Source of the DNA: Lysobacteraceae bacterium
GTDB taxonomy: Bacteria; Pseudomonadota; Gammaproteobacteria; Xanthomonadales; Rhodanobacteraceae
Direction: 5' to 3'
Assembly (NCBI GenBank): GCA_004143945.1
Contig: SEHB01000007.1
Location: 1 to 64,000 of the forward strand
Length of the DNA stretch: 64,000 nucleotides
Part shown: positions 62,930 through 64,000 of the stretch, piece after piece
How positions within the stretch are numbered: the first letter of the stretch is position 1
Layout: each line of letters begins with the position of its first letter
Notes under the pieces: model-generated
The model's input: only the letters and a program-made list of their open reading frames with translations
The model's database searches: none
Told to the model about the DNA's origin: nothing
Made by a program: the position numbers and the translations under genes

Positions 62930-63274
62930 GGTGTTTTGTTCTCCCTTGGGGGTAGCGCGGCGATCCTGTAGCCGCCGCGTCGCCAAGCGTATCCGTTTTT
63001 TGGCGCTTGCGCGCAAGGGGGAGGCGCAAAAAACCCTGAAAATCGCACCTCCCGCAGCTGCTCGACGCGGCGAACGCCATTTCCGCCGCATCTGCGCCAC
63101 GCCGACCCTGCGTGCGCTGTCATGATCCGGTCGCTTCGGCACGCCAACCTGCGCGCCGGCGTCGACGCCCGGCGGTCCTCCCGATGCGGGAATCGCCCGC
63201 GAAAATGCCGATCGTTGACGGTAGACTGCGCGCGCCGCGTCCGTCGAAGTGGCCACCACCAGGGGATTTCCGCG
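62930..63274. other. Divergent intergenic region between the HU gene and the last secreted gene
   Basis: These 345 bases hold no gene. Near 62995-63040 the sequence has TTTTTTGGCGC and GCGCAAAAAACC facing each other around about 20 bases, unusual AT-tracts in this GC-rich DNA and a likely bent or protein-binding site in the HU promoter region. No clear -35/-10 pair is visible for the plus-strand gene. Confidence 0.45.
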
Positions 63275-64000
63275 ATGTCGTTCCAGATCCGTCGTCCGGC
63301 CGCCGGACGGTTTGCCGCATCACGTCCGTCGCGCCGCGCGCGCCTCCACGCATGCGCCTCGCTGCTGCTGCTCGGCCTGTCCGCGCCGGCGTTGGCGCAG
63401 GTGTTCCTGGACGTGCTCGACAACCCGTACCAGCAGAATTTCGACGGCCTGCCGGCGAGCGGGTCCGCGACCTGGACCAACAACGCGACGATCACGGGCT
63501 GGTACCACGCGCGCACGGGCACGGGCCTCACGGTCGTCGCGAACGACGGCAGCAGCAACGGTGGCAACCTCTACAGCTACGGTGTCGGTACCACGGCCGA
63601 GCGCGCACTCGGATCGCTCGGCTCGAGCAATGCGGCGGTGGGTCATCTGTTCTGGGGTGCGCGGCTGCACAACAACACCGGAGCCACGATCACGTCGCTC
63701 GAGGTGTCCTACGTCGGCGAGCAGTGGCGCAACAGCGCGGCGGCGGCGCAGACGATTTCGTTCTCGTACCTGCTCGGCACGCCCTCGGTCACGGGTTCGC
63801 TCGCCGACTTCCAGGCCGCCGGAACGGCGGTACCTGCGCTCGATTTCACCGGCCCCGTCACGGGCGGCACCGCCGGGGCGCTGAGCGGCAATCTGGTCGC
63901 CAACCGCGTCGCACGCAGCTTCACGATCGACGGACTGTCGATACCCGTGGGTTCGGAAATCCTGCTGCGCTGGTCCGATCCCGACCATACGGGCGCCGAC
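63275..64000 (+). CDS. Secreted protein, N-terminal part only (runs off the window)
   Basis: The frame from ATG 63275 is open to the window end (242 codons) and is missing from the ORF track because it has no stop. It has a long basic signal peptide ending LLLLGLSAPALAQ, then VFLDVLDNPYQQNFDGLP, WTNNATITGWYHAR, VANDGSSNGGNLYSYGVG and AERALGSLGSSNAAVGHLFWGARLHNNTG. This N-terminal beta-sandwich type is found in large secreted proteins such as ExeM/NucH-like extracellular nucleases and lamin-tail-domain proteins. The catalytic part, if any, lies beyond the window, so the function cannot be stated. Whether it ends in the [IL]F-x-DGF tag cannot be seen. Confidence 0.75.
   Translation, partial: MSFQIRRPAAGRFAASRPSRRARLHACASLLLLGLSAPALAQVFLDVLDNPYQQNFDGLPASGSATWTNNATITGWYHARTGTGLTVVANDGSSNGGNLYSYGVGTTAERALGSLGSSNAAVGHLFWGARLHNNTGATITSLEVSYVGEQWRNSAAAAQTISFSYLLGTPSVTGSLADFQAAGTAVPALDFTGPVTGGTAGALSGNLVANRVARSFTIDGLSIPVGSEILLRWSDPDHTGAD

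Overview
The window is a very GC-rich chromosomal segment of a gammaproteobacterium, most likely of the order Lysobacterales (Xanthomonadales). The evidence is the elongasome block mreB-mreC-mreD-mrdA-rodA, followed by mltB-rlpA-dacC-DUF493 and lipB-lipA, the Xanthomonas-like lysine-rich HU protein, and the dispersed intergenic repeats typical of that order. A Rhodanobacteraceae/Dokdonella-type host is a guess. I saw no tRNA, rRNA, CRISPR array or replication origin.

Layout. 0-0.45 kb: the right end of an IS3-family element that truncates a DinB-family gene. 0.86-5.85 kb: mpl (with an in-frame repeat insertion), a repeat-packed intergenic island, a large membrane protein, a LON-domain protein and gloA. 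5.86-9.26 kb (minus): a secreted helical protein plus a Cys-rich HTH regulator, then hemL and thiE. 9.35-12.9 kb: a secreted FG-GAP protein, rubredoxin, a small ORF, DUF192 and a PfkB kinase. 13.2-28.6 kb: rod-shape and septal murein genes (mreBCD, mrdA, rodA, mltB, rlpA, dacC) and lipoate genes (lipB, lipA), interrupted twice by secreted proteins of unknown function. 28.6-38.4 kb: prc, an M20 amidohydrolase, an ECF sigma/Ser-Thr kinase operon and maeB. 38.5-59.4 kb: an accessory surface island. 59.6-64 kb: aceE (with a second in-frame repeat insertion), HU, and the start of a secreted protein cut by the window edge.

The surface island between maeB and aceE is the most unusual part. It holds an FG-GAP protein, a histidine kinase/response regulator pair, a 2581-residue DUF11-repeat protein with an IPTL-CTERM-like tail, a truncated paralogous copy of its N-terminus, a 681-residue secreted protein, an S74 (tail-fibre chaperone) secreted protein with a small companion, and a second ECF sigma/Ser-Thr kinase pair. 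Several secreted proteins here and elsewhere in the window carry a short [IL]F-x-DGF motif, usually at the extreme C-terminus. I read it as a possible sorting or recognition tag.

Dispersed repeats are the second theme. GTAGGAGC-type paired hairpins, GGGAAT-type arrays and GTGGGAGGG-type hairpins lie between genes. They supply stop codons, sit against start codons, and two repeat-derived insertions lie in frame inside the essential-pathway genes mpl and aceE. Calls rest on reading translated ORFs and motifs; no database search was run.
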